64,000 nt of DNA from Apiotrichum sp. Y4204. Lineage: Eukaryota; Basidiomycota; Tremellomycetes; Trichosporonales; Trichosporonaceae. Below, piece after piece: positions 44,757-55,786 of this stretch; the first letter of the stretch is position 1, and the number at the start of each line of letters is the position of its first letter. Where the stretch lies: assembly GCA_025531455.1 (NCBI GenBank), contig JAMYHL010000006.1:682001-746000 (forward strand). Reading direction: 5' to 3'. The translations under genes and the position numbers were made by a program. The notes under the pieces are model-generated. The model was not told the DNA's origin, made no database searches, and worked only from the letters and a program-made list of their open reading frames with translations.

Positions 44757-46559
44757 ATGCTGTGGCTCGCCCTCACCACGCTCGCCGCACAGGCCGCGGC
44801 ATCCCTCACATTACGCCCGCTGAACGTGACGCTGAGCGACCAGGACTCGGTGCTGCGCTACGACCCGCCGGCCGCATCCTTCGTGAACAGGTCGTTGGTG
44901 GCCACACCCCCCGACCAGGGGTGGAACCTGTCGTATTCGCAGCTCGCGCCATGGTCGATGGCGAGGTTCGGAAAGGGACAGAGTTCACACACGACCCAGC
45001 TTGTCGGCGCGAATGTCACTCTCGAGGCGACTGCCACGGACATGTACTTTTGGGGTTCTATGACGGACGACGCGGAGCTGAGGTTGGACATTGACGGCAA
45101 GAGCACCATTTTCTCCAGTAGCGCCGCCGCGCCTCAGTTTCCCGACGGACCGGCAAACGTTACACTCTTGGCGTCGATGACTGGGCTGGAGCTTGGAGAG
45201 CACACTGCCGTGCTCACCCTTCAAAAGGGACAGGTGACGCTCAACAACGTGATCTTCACGACTGCGATCCAGACGGAGGCTGCCGACGCGGCTATGTCGG
45301 ACGTAAGCGAGGTCTTCACCGTCCTGGAGGGCTCGACGAAGAATGGCGATTATGTTGAAAAGAGAGGCGGATGGGCAGCGATATGGGACATGTGCAATGC
45401 CCCAGACTACGTGACTGGGGAGTGTCCGAATCGCATGCCTCGCGTCACTTCATGGGATGAAGATGCCCAGCTTGAGTGGACGACACCGGTGAACGCGAGC
45501 TTCATGGAGCTCATCACGCTGAATGATCACAATGGCGCGGCGTACATTGTGCAAATTAGCCCGCCCCTGGGTTCCAGCCCGGAGACGACTTTTAGATCAT
45601 CAATCATGAGTCCGTTTATGGCCGCCAACAACACCATCTTCCAGGCGCCGCTCGACCCTTCAGTCAAGTACACCATTACGCTCACACGCCCCGGGCCCAA
45701 GGAAGACCCAAACCCCACGTACCTGAGCCTCCATTCGGTTCGGTACCGCCTCAGCACCTGGTACGCCTCCGGCACTGTTCTCCGCTGACTGATAGCACAA
45801 CTTGCTCCGACGAAGAAAGGAACGGCGCTGTTACTCCAAAGTCATCAGGCACCACATCCGTCTCTGGCCCACTCAGCACCTCATCTGTTGCCGGCCCACA
45901 GGCGCACTCCTCTTCAACCAAGAGCAACACAGGCGCAATCGCGGGAGGCGTCATCGGCGGTGTGGTTGTGCTATGCCTCATCACCGCGGGAGTCCTATTC
46001 TGGCGGCGAAGGCGTACCAAGCGGGAAAAGCCGTGAGTTATCCTTTGTCCTCCCACTGACAATGCCCAGTGTGATCGACAAGGAAACGCCAGAGACAGAC
46101 CACATAGTAGAGCCTTTCCAGTCCACCACGTTCCGCAAGTCACCTCATAACACAGACTCTGTGGGCAGAACCGCATCCGGAGTCTCACCAACGACGACCG
46201 ACAACCCATCCTTCCCAAGTCCGATCGGCAGCACACCGGGCGCGGGTACCAGACACAACTTTGGGGAGGGGCACGGCTCGTCTCCCGCGTATACGCAAAG
46301 CGGGACGAGCTCGGGAACAGCGCCGCTAACCGACAACAAATCGACATACCGCCCTACTCCGCCGGTGCACTTGTCCCCGGGACAGGCGGCTGCGAGCCCC
46401 CTTAATTCGCCGGTCAGCCCCACACCGGCGATGGACGCCGCGCCGCTGGTTCTCGAGCAGGAGGACGCGGGGCGTATCGTCGAATGGGTGCCGCCACGGT
46501 ACAACGAGCGCTGGCGGTCGGAGCGTGATTCAGATGGCGCGTCGACCTACCAGGATTGA
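44757..46559 (+). CDS. Single-pass plasma membrane or wall-sensor type protein
   Basis: Three exons: 44757-45760, 45796-46032 and 46070-46559, giving 576 residues. The N-terminus MLWLALTTLAAQAAA is a signal peptide. The outer part (about 16-370) has beta-sandwich-like sequence and many N-glycosylation sites (NVT, NRS, NLS, NAS, NNT). A Ser/Thr-rich stalk (TSVSGPLSTSSVAGPQ) leads to one transmembrane segment, IAGGVIGGVVVLCLITAGVLFW, followed by the stop-transfer cluster RRRRTKREK. The cytosolic tail (about 415-576) is Pro/Ser/Thr-rich, with acidic residues at its end (EEDAGRIVEW-like). The layout is that of basidiomycete membrane proteins with a mucin-like stalk and of Mid2/Skg6-type proteins. 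Ligand and partner are unknown. Confidence 0.8.
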
Positions 46560-47352
46560 GCGTCGAGAAGATCTGGGCGTTTGCGCTGCCGTACCTTGGT
46601 GATACTGCATGACGAAGCCTGTTGGAGATGGGCCGGGGAGGGCAGGTTCTATGTGTATCTAGTTGTCATAAGTGGGAAGGCTGAGTTCATGTCCTATGTA
46701 TGCGGTACATGAGCACATGAGGAAATCGCTGACCTGTTCAAATATTCCCGCTGTGGATCTCGCCAATGTTGCACCACTGACCACATTTCCTTCTCGCCTT
46801 TGCACAGTCACGTCCGCCGTCAGTCGAGATCGCACTTATAAACTCTAGATCCCATTCCTAATGCCACTCGCATAAGCCGCGTGGCGGGGTTCGAGTGAGG
46901 CGTGCGCTGCCGCCGTCGCAGCCAGTTTAATAGCAACGATGGAGCAATCTGGCCATTCCTCTGGCTCCACTTTATGGTAGATCTAAACGAAAGGAAGTGG
47001 GGGAGATGTCAATAGATTTTAGAGAAGATCATCAGATGTCAGAAGCTAGCTGAGGCTGAAAGTGTGGAAAGTGAAACGTCGTGCTGACAACAGTAGTGGC
47101 TGTCGAAACATCCCGGCCGCGATATCCACATATCCGGGTGTGCCACTGTCGGCAACCCGGCAACTCGCGGAATATCTCGCCTCGTATCTCCACAAGAATC
47201 CCACTCGCTTGGCGGCCGGCTATCATCGGCGCATTGGCGCAATGTCGGCGTCTCCGAGCCCAGACTTCCATGATCGTCCCAGACGACCCGCTCTGAACCG
47301 AGCTCCGCGAGTTGGCGATGTTGGTGTTTTATGAATACCACACAAAAAAGTA
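46560..47352. other. Intergenic region
   Basis: No coding sequence supported. Promoter of the ketopantoate reductase-like gene presumably lies at its right end. Confidence 0.45.
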
Positions 47353-48557
47353 ATGCTGCTGCCCCGACTCCGGTCCCTCTCTCCCCCACTCTCCAGATCT
47401 CTCGCAAGCATGACCAACGCCTCGGCCTCGCGCCCGAACGCGCTCCTGTTCGGCCTCGGCGCCATCGGTGGCGTGTACGCCCACCTCCTGCAGGCGTCTG
47501 GCGCCGTCAATGTCTCGGCGGTCGCGCGGAGCAACTACCAGGACGTCAAGGATCGGGGATACCGCCTCAAGAGCGAGAAGTTTGGCGAGCACACACACAT
47601 GTTTGATGGTGGTGAGTATTCGGTGCGTCGTTGCAGTTATAGACTGACGGCCTCCAGTGTACAAGGACACAAAAGAGGCAGCTGCGAGCGGAAAGAAGTT
47701 TGACTATGTCCTGTGTGCAAACAAGGCGCTGCTGGACTCGACGCCATCGCTCGCAGAGCACCTCGCGCCCGTAATCTCGGACAACACCGCGATCGTCCTG
47801 CTACAGAACGGCGTCGGCAACGAAGAGCCGCTGCACGCCGCGTTCCCAAACACGCCGGTCCTTTCTGCGGTCGTGTGGACTGGCGCCAAGGTCCTGCCTA
47901 CCGGCGCGGACGGTATCCCGACGATCCAGCAGTTCTCGGCCGAGGGCCTCACTATCGGCGTTGACTACACGAAGAACAGCGACCGCGAGGCGGAGAAGAA
48001 GAAGCTCCTCCAGCTCACTGGATGGCTCGAGTCGACAGGTAGCGCAGTCGTCGTCACTGATGATATCCAGACCGAGCGGTGGATCAAGGTCGTCTGGTGA
48101 GTGGTAGCCAGAGCTCTGGGACTGACGGCAGGAACTGCGCATGGAACACGCTCACGACGGTGACTCGCCTGCGCACAAACCACATCTTCGAGTCCTCCCC
48201 CGGCGCGGACGAATTCTCCGTCAAGCTCATGCGCGAGGTCGTGTCCGTCGCGCAGGCCAAGGGCCTCAAAGTCCCGGATGACCAGCCCGAGCAGCTCATG
48301 GTCAAGATCAAGGGCATGCCCGGGGCGGGGCTGCCGAGCTCGATGATGATGGACAACGAGGCAGGGCGACAGACCGAGGTCGAGGTCATTCTCGGTACGC
48401 CTGTGCGCGAGGGGCAGCGTCTCGGTGTGCCGGTCCCGATTCTTGAAACGTGAGTGTAAACCCGGGTTCATCTGCTCACGGAAGACTCTACGTTATCATC
48501 AAGGCGCTCGACTGGCGGAACATGAACAGGGAACGGGCCGATACCGAGGGGCCGTAA
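47353..48557 (+). CDS. Ketopantoate reductase (ApbA/PanE) family protein
   Basis: Four exons: 47353-47611, 47658-48096, 48132-48449 and 48485-48557. Starting at 47353 gives 362 residues; starting at the next ATG (47410) gives 343. The Rossmann motif LLFGLGAIGGVYAHLLQ follows at once after the second ATG. IVLLQNGVGNEEPL is the family's substrate-pocket segment, and RWIKVVWNCAWNTLTTVT, split by an intron, carries the conserved Lys and Asn positions of the C-terminal helical domain. The final exon gives TLYVIIKALDW, the usual closing helix. The family reduces 2-dehydropantoate to pantoate with NADPH for pantothenate and CoA synthesis, but fungi have several paralogues acting on other 2-keto acids. 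The extra 19 N-terminal residues (MLLPRLRSLSPPLSRSLAS) resemble a mitochondrial leader. Confidence 0.85.
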
Positions 48558-48921
48558 TGGACATGGTAGCATTGCATAGGGGATTGAAGGTGGTCTCTCA
48601 GGGGGCGCTGTATAGTGAGCTGCAGCGATGACGACAGGCTGTAATGCCAAACTATGCGCGTCTGCTCAGTACTAACGCTTCTCACTGCTAATGAGTTACG
48701 AACAGAGGCACTCATCATACTCCGTGCAACTGATCATGGTGGTCGACTTGGGCAGTTGGTATAACCGTGGGGGGCGGGAAGAAAATGAGACGCTATCACT
48801 CTATCAAAGGCGACTCTATAGCTGTCTTCCTCCTCACATCACTGAACACGGCTGTGGGCTGGCCATATGCTAACTGTCGTCCTGCCTTCTCCTCATCACT
48901 CTCCGGCATCCTTCGACAACA
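48558..48921. other. Intergenic region before the tandem family
   Basis: No coding sequence supported; likely promoter of the first tandem paralogue. Confidence 0.45.
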
Positions 48922-49832
48922 ATGTCATCTCCAGTCTCAGCCGCAATTGATTCCAACCCATATTCCGACACTCATTCCGACACTCACTCCGACACTCATT
49001 ACGACACTCATTCCGACATTCATCCCGACACTAACTCAGACACTCAGTCCGTCACGTCTGACGCGGAGTCTGCGTTCACTGCAACGAACTCCGAACCCGC
49101 CCACCTCAAAAGTCTCTCTGCCGCAGTTGAGGCTTCACGTGATGCACTGCACCTCGCCATGAGCAGGACGGACGGTGCCCTCAACCCACCTCTTCTCGGC
49201 TTCATCTACGCCGTATTCCGCGCCAACGGCTATCCTGCCAAGCTCCCAGTGAGATACGTTCTTGCTGTAATCAACACCTACGGTCCTCGTGCGTTGTCTG
49301 CATCCCATCGTGGGCCCCATCGTGGGCACTCATTCCGTCTCATTGTCTTCCTCTAACAGCAGAGTACCGGGGCCCTTTCATAGCAGCGACAAAAAATCCT
49401 TCCACTTGGGGCGTACGCTTTTTCTATGACGACGTATGGCTTACTGAGGTGGATCAAATCGCCCTCGACCACCCTCTGCCGCCTTCCCAACTTCATCGAC
49501 TTGTCAAAGCCATTATCAACTCTCCGTACTGCTTTATCGCGGAGGAAGGATCCGGACTGGAGCACTGCATACCCAGCGTGCAAGTCAACAATTTGCTCCG
49601 CAAGTCGCACAACCTCCCTCGATGTTTCCCCGTCATGCACTGCCCGCACGGCCTGGACGACCATCCCCTGATTGACGCATTCGACACCGATCAAGGCACC
49701 GTCTATACTCTCACCAGATGGGACTGGGACGCGATCCGTCAATACCTGGACGAAGCCGACAGTGCAGTTGGCGCGCTGATTTACAGTCTTGAAGATATTA
49801 GAGGGTTGGCTACAGTGGAGGAAGGCGTCTAA
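48922..49832 (+). CDS. Tandem-family protein A, intact, function unknown
   Basis: Two exons: 48922-49288 and 49363-49832, giving 278 residues. The second acceptor is a CAGCAG pair, so an alternative start of exon 2 at 49360 would add one residue. The N-terminal ~45 residues are built from Asp-Thr-His-Ser repeats (DTHSDTHSDTHYDTHSDIHP), followed by a helical part (AAVEASRDALHLAMSR). The region shared with the two following genes begins at NPPLLGFIYAVFRANGYP. Its strongest motifs are DHPLPPSQLHRLVKAI, DDHPLIDAF, VYTLTRWDWDAIRQYLDEAD and AVGALIYSL. There is no signal peptide, transmembrane segment or recognised domain. The gene has one intron at the same place as its relatives. Confidence 0.7.
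48966..49046. repeat. 12-bp coding minisatellite (TCCGACACTCAT)
   Basis: About seven imperfect units of a 12-bp word encode the Asp-Thr-His-Ser repeats in tandem-family protein A. Units differ by one or two bases, so the number could vary between strains. Confidence 0.8.
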
Positions 49833-50240
49833 GCGAGTTGAGGCCTCCCAGGTCTGACCGCCGCCATATCAAGATGGGTCTGCGTACCAAGCACATGTGA
49901 TCCGTCACATCTGAGAGACAGAAAGAGAAAGCGAGGGAGAGAGAGTACATGAAAAGTGTAGAGCATGCAGAGACTGAGTTACTCACCGTTTCTGAAGGTC
50001 AGCCCTCTGTGACTTGGGTGAGCGGTGATGATGGTAGAAGGAAGGACATTGCATCGGCATCCTGCCGTATAAATCAAGTACATGGTTGTCTTCCTCGCCA
50101 TCACTGACCTGCGTCGGTTGACTGGAACTAAGCTCTTCCTCACCATCATTTTCACACCCTGCCATTCACCCATCACTCTCTGCATATAGGTCATTGATAA
50201 GTTGTTCAAGTCTCAACTGCACCCGCATCTGACACCCACC
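49833..50240. other. Intergenic region between tandem paralogues
   Basis: No coding sequence supported. A purine-rich GAGAGA segment lies near 49914-49948. Confidence 0.45.
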
Positions 50241-51161
50241 ATGTCCCTGTCAACCTCCTTGGCCGCTCTGACCATCTCGGAGCCCGCCGCGTCCTCCACG
50301 GTCCTCGGCGCTCTTCCCTCCGTCTCCGACTTACAAGCTCCAGTAACTGCTACGGAGGAAGACACCAAGGCCCTCGACCCCGCCGCTCCTCGACTTCATC
50401 AGGACCGTTTTCCGTGATAACGCATATCCCTTTTCGCTTCCTGTCGGGGTCCTGTTGTCCTCAATCCACACGTACTGCCCTCGTGCGTCTGCCCGTCACT
50501 TGTCCTCTTCTTCCCTCATCCCTGCCTTCCCTAACATCAGAGTACAAAAAGGCCTTCATCAATGCCGCCTTGCGCGGCCTGCGGGCGTAACCTTCCTCAA
50601 GGGTGGCCTGTGGGCTTTCGAAAAGGGGATGAAGGTGTCTCTCGCGGACCCCCTTCCCCCGTCCCAGCTCCATCGCTCGTCAAGGTCATCACGAGGTCGC
50701 CATACTGCTTCATTCCCCGCGACGGCGGTGCAAAGGTCCCGTGCGTCCTCGCTTCCGAGATCGACGGTCTTCTTCGCCCAATGTACTGCCTCTTCGACGA
50801 GCACCCTCCGATCTACCGTCTCGAGGATTTGGACCACCACCCTCTCATTGACGCGCTCTACACCGACGACGGCAAGGTCTCCACCCTCACCACCTCGGAC
50901 GTGAACGTGATCACCAAGTACCTCGATGAGGCGGATCGCGCTGCCGGTGCCCATATCTACCGTCTCGATGCCATTAAGGGCCTCATATTGAAGGAAGACG
51001 CCGGGGGCGATGGCGGACCCCGAGATGCACGACAACGATCTGGCGATGGCGATGGCGATTTTGATGACCGAGCACGCCTGAGTCCTTTCGGTTCTCGCGG
51101 TCGGCATGAACGACAACGAAATCGAACAGTAGGTATAATGAGGTTGACGATGTTCGCATAA
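50241..51161 (+). pseudogene. Tandem-family member B, broken by three frameshifts
   Basis: Sequence related to the genes on either side, but spread over different frames. It opens with ATG at 50241 and runs to a stop at 50415-50417. The part matching protein A (LLDFIRTVFRDNAYPFSLPV) lies in another frame from about 50386, with the same intron position (donor 50483, acceptor 50540). After the intron, YKKAFINAALRG runs into TAA at 50588-50590, while the match continues in a third frame with FLKGGLWAFEKG and PLPPSQLHR. It then shifts again near 50675 to a frame with LVKVITRSPYCFI, DHHPLIDALY and YLDEADRAAGAHIYRL, ending at 51159-51161. Three one- or two-base shifts are therefore needed. Sequencing error is possible but unlikely at three sites. 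Relics of the whole family layout remain. Confidence 0.75.
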
Positions 51162-51571
51162 CTCCCACGACGAGTTCTCCAAGAAGCCGCGAGTCGCGAT
51201 ATCCGAGAGCACGGCAGATCACCGAGAGCAGAGCACAAAGAGACGAGACCGATAGAACAACGTTGAAGATCGCAATGTACAGTATGTATGAACGTCAGCC
51301 ATATTGTTAGAGAAGCACCAGTCGCCCAGAAGGCCCAGAACAGGGAGGGCGACAATCCTACTGGACGCGCGAATGATGATTCCAATTTCATAAGACACAC
51401 ACACCCGACAATCACGGATCACACAGCAATACACGTCAACACACATCACCCCCAGTGGCCAGTACCCCGATCGCGCCGGTCGGTCATTTTCTCACATTCG
51501 CTCATCACTTTCTTTTCCCACTCAGTTCCAATCAAGATCATATTATCGCAACTTTTCCCAACACGTCCGCG
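51162..51571. other. Intergenic region between tandem paralogues
   Basis: Promoter region of member C; no coding sequence supported. Confidence 0.45.
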
Positions 51572-52302
51572 ATGCCAGCAACGATAACGGCTCCTTCCGA
51601 CGCCTCGTCAGTCGAGAGCTCCGACGATGCGTTCCTTCTCAACATTATCCAGCTCGTTTTCCGCATCCATGGGTATCCACCCGTCCTCCCCTTTGACGAC
51701 GTCGCGTTCGAGTTCGCACTGATAGCTCCAGGTGAGTCTGCTCCTAGCAATGCCCCCAACGTACTGTTGACGCAGAAGAGTACCAAGAAGCATTGATGGA
51801 CGTCGTCGAGTTTGGCATAGAAGGCGTCGATTTTTACTACGACGAGATGTCGGGTCTGCCGTACATGGCCCTCGACGACCCCCTGCCGCCTTCACAACTC
51901 CACCGACTTTACAAGGCAATTGTGAGCCTGTCAATGGGCTGCTTCTGTCGAGTCGAGGGGACAGAAGTGTCCTGTATCAACTCCGACGATGTGAACGATA
52001 TATTAAGGAAAACGTACAATCTCGACGAGACGATCGTCTCGGCCTGGGACGAGCTCGACAACCATCCCCTCATTGATTACTTCTACGTCGACGAAGACAA
52101 GTATTACAGTCTCACAACTGAGGACTTCGCTGTCATTTTCGACTACCTCTTGAAGGCGGACGCTGCGGCCGGCGCCTCATTTGATAGACTCGTTTCTCGG
52201 AAGAAAGGGGACCTCGATGAAGAGGACGGAGAGGAAGGTGACGGAGAGGAAGGTGACGATGGGGAGGGCGATGACGACATTGATGCGGCGATGGACGAGT
52301 AG
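51572..52302 (+). CDS. Tandem-family protein C, intact, function unknown
   Basis: Two exons: 51572-51731 and 51776-52302, giving 228 residues (an alternative acceptor 3 nt on would remove one). It lacks the Asp-Thr-His repeats of protein A and starts MPATITAPSDASSVES. Shared motifs are FLLNIIQLVFRIHGYPPVLP, DDPLPPSQLHRLYKAI, LDNHPLIDYFYVDED, YYSLTTEDFAVIFDYLLKAD and AAAGASFDRL, in the same order and spacing as in A and B. The C-terminus is a purely acidic tail (EEDGEEGDGEEGDDGEGDDD). The intron lies at the same place as in A and B. The protein is acidic, soluble and without a known domain. A role in the nucleus or in protein binding would be a guess. Confidence 0.7.
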
Positions 52303-52873
52303 GCATAGTCCGGAGTCTGGCGGGGAAGATGAGTTGAAGAGCCAAGTAGTCCAGAGTGTGCAGTATAGTCATGGTTTAGCTATCGTAGTGGGCAAACCTG
52401 AGAAACCTGAACAGAGTGAGCCGTTTTTCATAGTCCACGACTAGCACATTGATGTATCCTGTAATGTGTTGCGCGGTGCCGAACGTGCTGGCGGGATCCG
52501 CTGGGTTTCCTTCAGATTTCTGTCAGCACAAGAGGTCAATCATCCCAGTCGACCGACATCGATGGGTTAGTGAGGTGAGATGAGGCTTTCATTGTAGTTC
52601 GAGTCGTCACGTGACTGTACCGGGATAGACGCCCAAAATCTCAATCTGCAGCTTTCAGCAACAAGTCTCCTGATCTCCTGCTCGCAGTGCTTCTGTGCTC
52701 GACGCAGCTCGCTGTTACAATTATTCTCAACGAGAATGTACACAATGCATCCCCAGTGTGGCTGCAGACCACGAGCCACTCTTCGAACCGGCACGCAAGC
52801 GAACGCAGACTCTTCCTCGACCCGACTCTTGGCCACGGGCGCCTCAGACCGAGCGGGAAGCAGCCGACGACGC
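52303..52873. other. Region between convergent genes
   Basis: 3' flanks of tandem-family gene C and of the eL15 gene. No coding sequence supported. Confidence 0.5.
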
Positions 52874-53531
52874 TTAACGGTAGCGGCGGAGCGAGAGAGT
52901 GTTGTGCTTGCGCCAGGTGGCGCGAGCGGGGGTGTGGTTGTACTTGGAGCCCTTGCCGAGACCACGGTTGCGCTTGCCCTCGGCCGTGAGGCCACGGGCC
53001 TCGCGGTGCTTGTGGACGGGGTTGCAGATCCAGTTGATGCGGGCGTCGCGGCGGACGGCCTTGTGCGAGGGGTCGACAAGGATGACCTCGTAGAACTGGT
53101 AGACACCGTCGGATGCGACGTTGTACGAGTTGAGGCTAGATGTTAGGGCCTGGTGCCACAACATATAACGCTTCCAAAATCTACTCACACACGGAGGTTG
53201 CCACAGCGGCGGCCAACACGCTCCTCGGCGGTCGACTGGAGACCACGCTGGTACTTGAGGTGGTTGACACCCTGGCGGACGGGCTTGCCGTAGGTGGCAC
53301 CCTTGGGGGCGGGCTTTTTGCGGTTACCGCGGCGGACACGGACACGGTAGATAACGTAGCCCTGCTTGGCCTTGTATCCGAGGCGGCGGGCCTTGTCGGG
53401 GCGCGAGGGGCGCGACGCGCGGTGGATCACCGCAAGCTGGCGGTACTCCCAGCAACGAACGCGGGCAAGGAAAGCGAGAACATCGCTCTGCTTGTGGTGC
53501 TGAAGCGCGGCCAGGTACTTGTAGGCACCCA
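52874..53531 (-). CDS. RPL15: 60S ribosomal protein eL15 (start codon split by an intron)
   Basis: The two exons given are 53531-53189 and 53135-52874. The protein, 201 residues, is unmistakably eL15: [57 protein letters not shown] and [11 protein letters not shown] at the end. It is part of the large subunit and basic throughout. The first G of exon 2 follows a CAG acceptor as TG GGT, so the start ATG must be A plus TG, with the A on an upstream non-coding exon. Two donors with an A before GT fit: A at 53687 (then GTGCGA) or A at 53713 (then GTGCAT). A branch-like CTAAC lies 6 bases before the acceptor. The intron between exons 2 and 3 is 53 nt. The neighbour uL11 is divergent. Confidence 0.9.
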
Positions 53532-54697
53532 CTGTGAGGTTAGTGGTCGCTCAACAAAGGGAGACGAGAGGGGGCTGTGCATTCGAGAGAGGAGCGGGAC
53601 GACGGCGCGCGGTGTTGGCAGTTGGCTGATCGGCATCGGTGGTGATAAGTGCGCAGGTCGGTGCCGACAAGTTCAAGAATTCGCACTGCACCGAGCGATA
53701 ACGCTCATGCACTAGCCTCCTCGTCGTTCATGACAGATGGTGAGCAGATGGCCGCAGTGCGTCAAGGCCATCTCAAGCCCTTTCGTCCGTCGCAATCTGC
53801 CGCCAGTCTTTCTTCTCATCGTCTGACCGAGCGTTTCGCGAAGTCGTCTGCGCGGAATATCGCACCCGTCGGGCGTCTATCGCACCACCGCCGTTCGCTG
53901 CCGTTGTCGATGCGTTCCATGTCGTTCCGCCCTCTCTCGCTGCGTGAGCACCCTACTCGTGCACTTACTTTTTGTCGTTTGTCCTTGAAGGATAGGGAGG
54001 AGGCTCAACAGACTTTGAACAAGAATGTGGTGCAACAGCACCCGCACACTGGCACCCAGCGAGCAGGCAGGACCACACGCCGGGCAGCCCTGCGACGCTG
54101 GCTGGCAAGGCGCTACACTACTGCTGCCAGAGTGGGTGCAGCCTGGGTGAGGGTCCCTGGGCGGTGAGTGTCGAAAACTGATTCTTGAACGGCGTTTGAG
54201 CGTTTGGAGAATATTGCCGAAGAAATTCGTATGTGGCAAAACTTCCTCCCCCGCCAGGCCCACTGTAGCTCCACCACACCTTTGACTGGTCGTGGTTGAA
54301 AAATATGTGCCACACAACGTGGCTACCCTCAGTTTTCGGCATTATAGCCTCATTCCCCAACTCACCCATCAAATTGTCTAGTTTGTGACTTCCATCTGCC
54401 TCCGTTGCCCAGCATAGGAATTTTCTCCACTGGCTTGGCTCGTAGTCGTACAGTGGAGCTGCAATGGCTACAGTGGGGACCCAGCCTGGCTGGCAGATGC
54501 AGGGAACTTGTCTGTACGAGGAGTGCTTCCCCGGCCAGCAGCCAGGCTGTAGCCAGCCAGCCCAGCCAACCCCCGCCCAGTGGCTGGCTGGCTGCTCGCT
54601 CGCTCACTGTCCGTCCTCGCTGCGTCGCTGCCAGTTCGACCGCTCTTCTGTCCTTACTGCTTCGTCCGCCAACCGCCACTAAAAAAAAACCGTAACG
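53532..54697. other. Divergent ribosomal protein promoter region
   Basis: Upstream region shared by eL15 (minus strand) and uL11 (plus strand); also holds the non-coding exon of eL15. Around 54515-54595 CAGCC/GCCAGC words recur. A T/A-rich leader (A9 run) precedes the uL11 start. Confidence 0.55.
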
Positions 54698-55786
54698 ATG
54701 CCGCCCAAGTTCGACCCCAGCGAGGTTAAGGTGAGCATGCTGTCGCCGTCGCCGTCACCGCCGCCATCGCCATCGCCGCGCTCCCGAGAACCGTCTCCGC
54801 GGAAGAGAGGGAGAAAGGAACGATATGGCGGCTGGAACGGTGACTGGTGACGGGCGAACCTGGAGCATGTGTTATGGGATGCTGACGCTGCGTGTCTCTC
54901 GATTCGACCTACCGCGTTCTGCTCTACTCGTTCCGCGCCGTGCTCGTGTTCTCGATTTCTCGCGCTCCGATTCACCGCGATTCATGACTTGCGATATGGC
55001 GAACTCTGTGCCTGCGACCGTCCACTCTGGTTTCGTGATGTTCTCGATCTGCCCCGATTCGCGACGCTTCTCTGGATAGATCATCTACCTCCGTGCCGTC
55101 GGTGGTGAGGTTGGTGCCTCTTCGGCTCTCGCCCCCAAGATCGGTCCTCTTGGTCTCGTAAGTTTGCGGCGGACAGGCTGGCTGGGGCAGGAGAAAGGCA
55201 TGCGCCGAGGAGTGAGAGGCAAGAATTTGCGGAAGGCCCGAAGGTGACGCTGGAGAGCGTATCGATGTGGAGTGGGAGCCAGCCTGCAATCACTCGTGCC
55301 GCTTTGTACTAACACGCACAGTCGCCCAAGAAGGTCGGAGAAGACATTGCCAAGGCTACTGGCGACTGGAAGGGTCTCCGCGTGACCGTCCAGCTCACCA
55401 TCCAGAACCGTCAGGCTACCGTCTCGGTCGTTCCCTCGGCTTCGTCGCTCGTCATCAAGTGCCTCAAGGAGCCCCCTCGTGACCGCAAGAAGGAGAAGAA
55501 CATTGCTCACTCCGGAAACATCCCCCTTGACGAGATCTACAACGTTAGTGTCATCGCGTGGTTAAGAGAGGCATCTCTGCCAAGTCACAATTCGCGTATT
55601 AGGACGGAACTGACCCCGCAGGTTGCCCGCAAGATGGCCCACAAGTCGATGGCCAAGACCCTCGCTGGTGGCGTCAAGGAGATCCTCGGCACCGCCCAGT
55701 CGGTCGGCTGCACCGTCGACGGCCGTCCCCCTCACGACATCATTGAGGCCATTGACGCCGGCGAGATTGTTGTCCCCGACGAGTAA
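54698..55786 (+). CDS. RPL12: 60S ribosomal protein uL11 (L12)
   Basis: Four exons: 54698-54730, 55080-55157, 55322-55543 and 55622-55786, giving 165 residues, the usual length. It forms the base of the ribosomal stalk where elongation factors bind. [11 protein letters not shown], then [20 protein letters not shown] with KIGPLGLSPKK and [20 protein letters not shown], and the end [16 protein letters not shown] are the family sequence. The start context is purine-rich after an A9 run. The first two introns are long for this genome (349 and 164 nt), as is common in fungal ribosomal protein genes. I saw no clear snoRNA boxes in them, but could not search properly. Confidence 0.95.

Noticed and set aside
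46881..46910. GGGGTTCGAGT, similar to a tRNA B box
   Set aside because: No acceptor, D or anticodon stem can be formed around it.
53649..54167. 172-residue plus-strand open frame between the ribosomal protein genes
   Set aside because: Arg/Ser-rich without motif, and it overlaps the likely non-coding exon and promoter of eL15.
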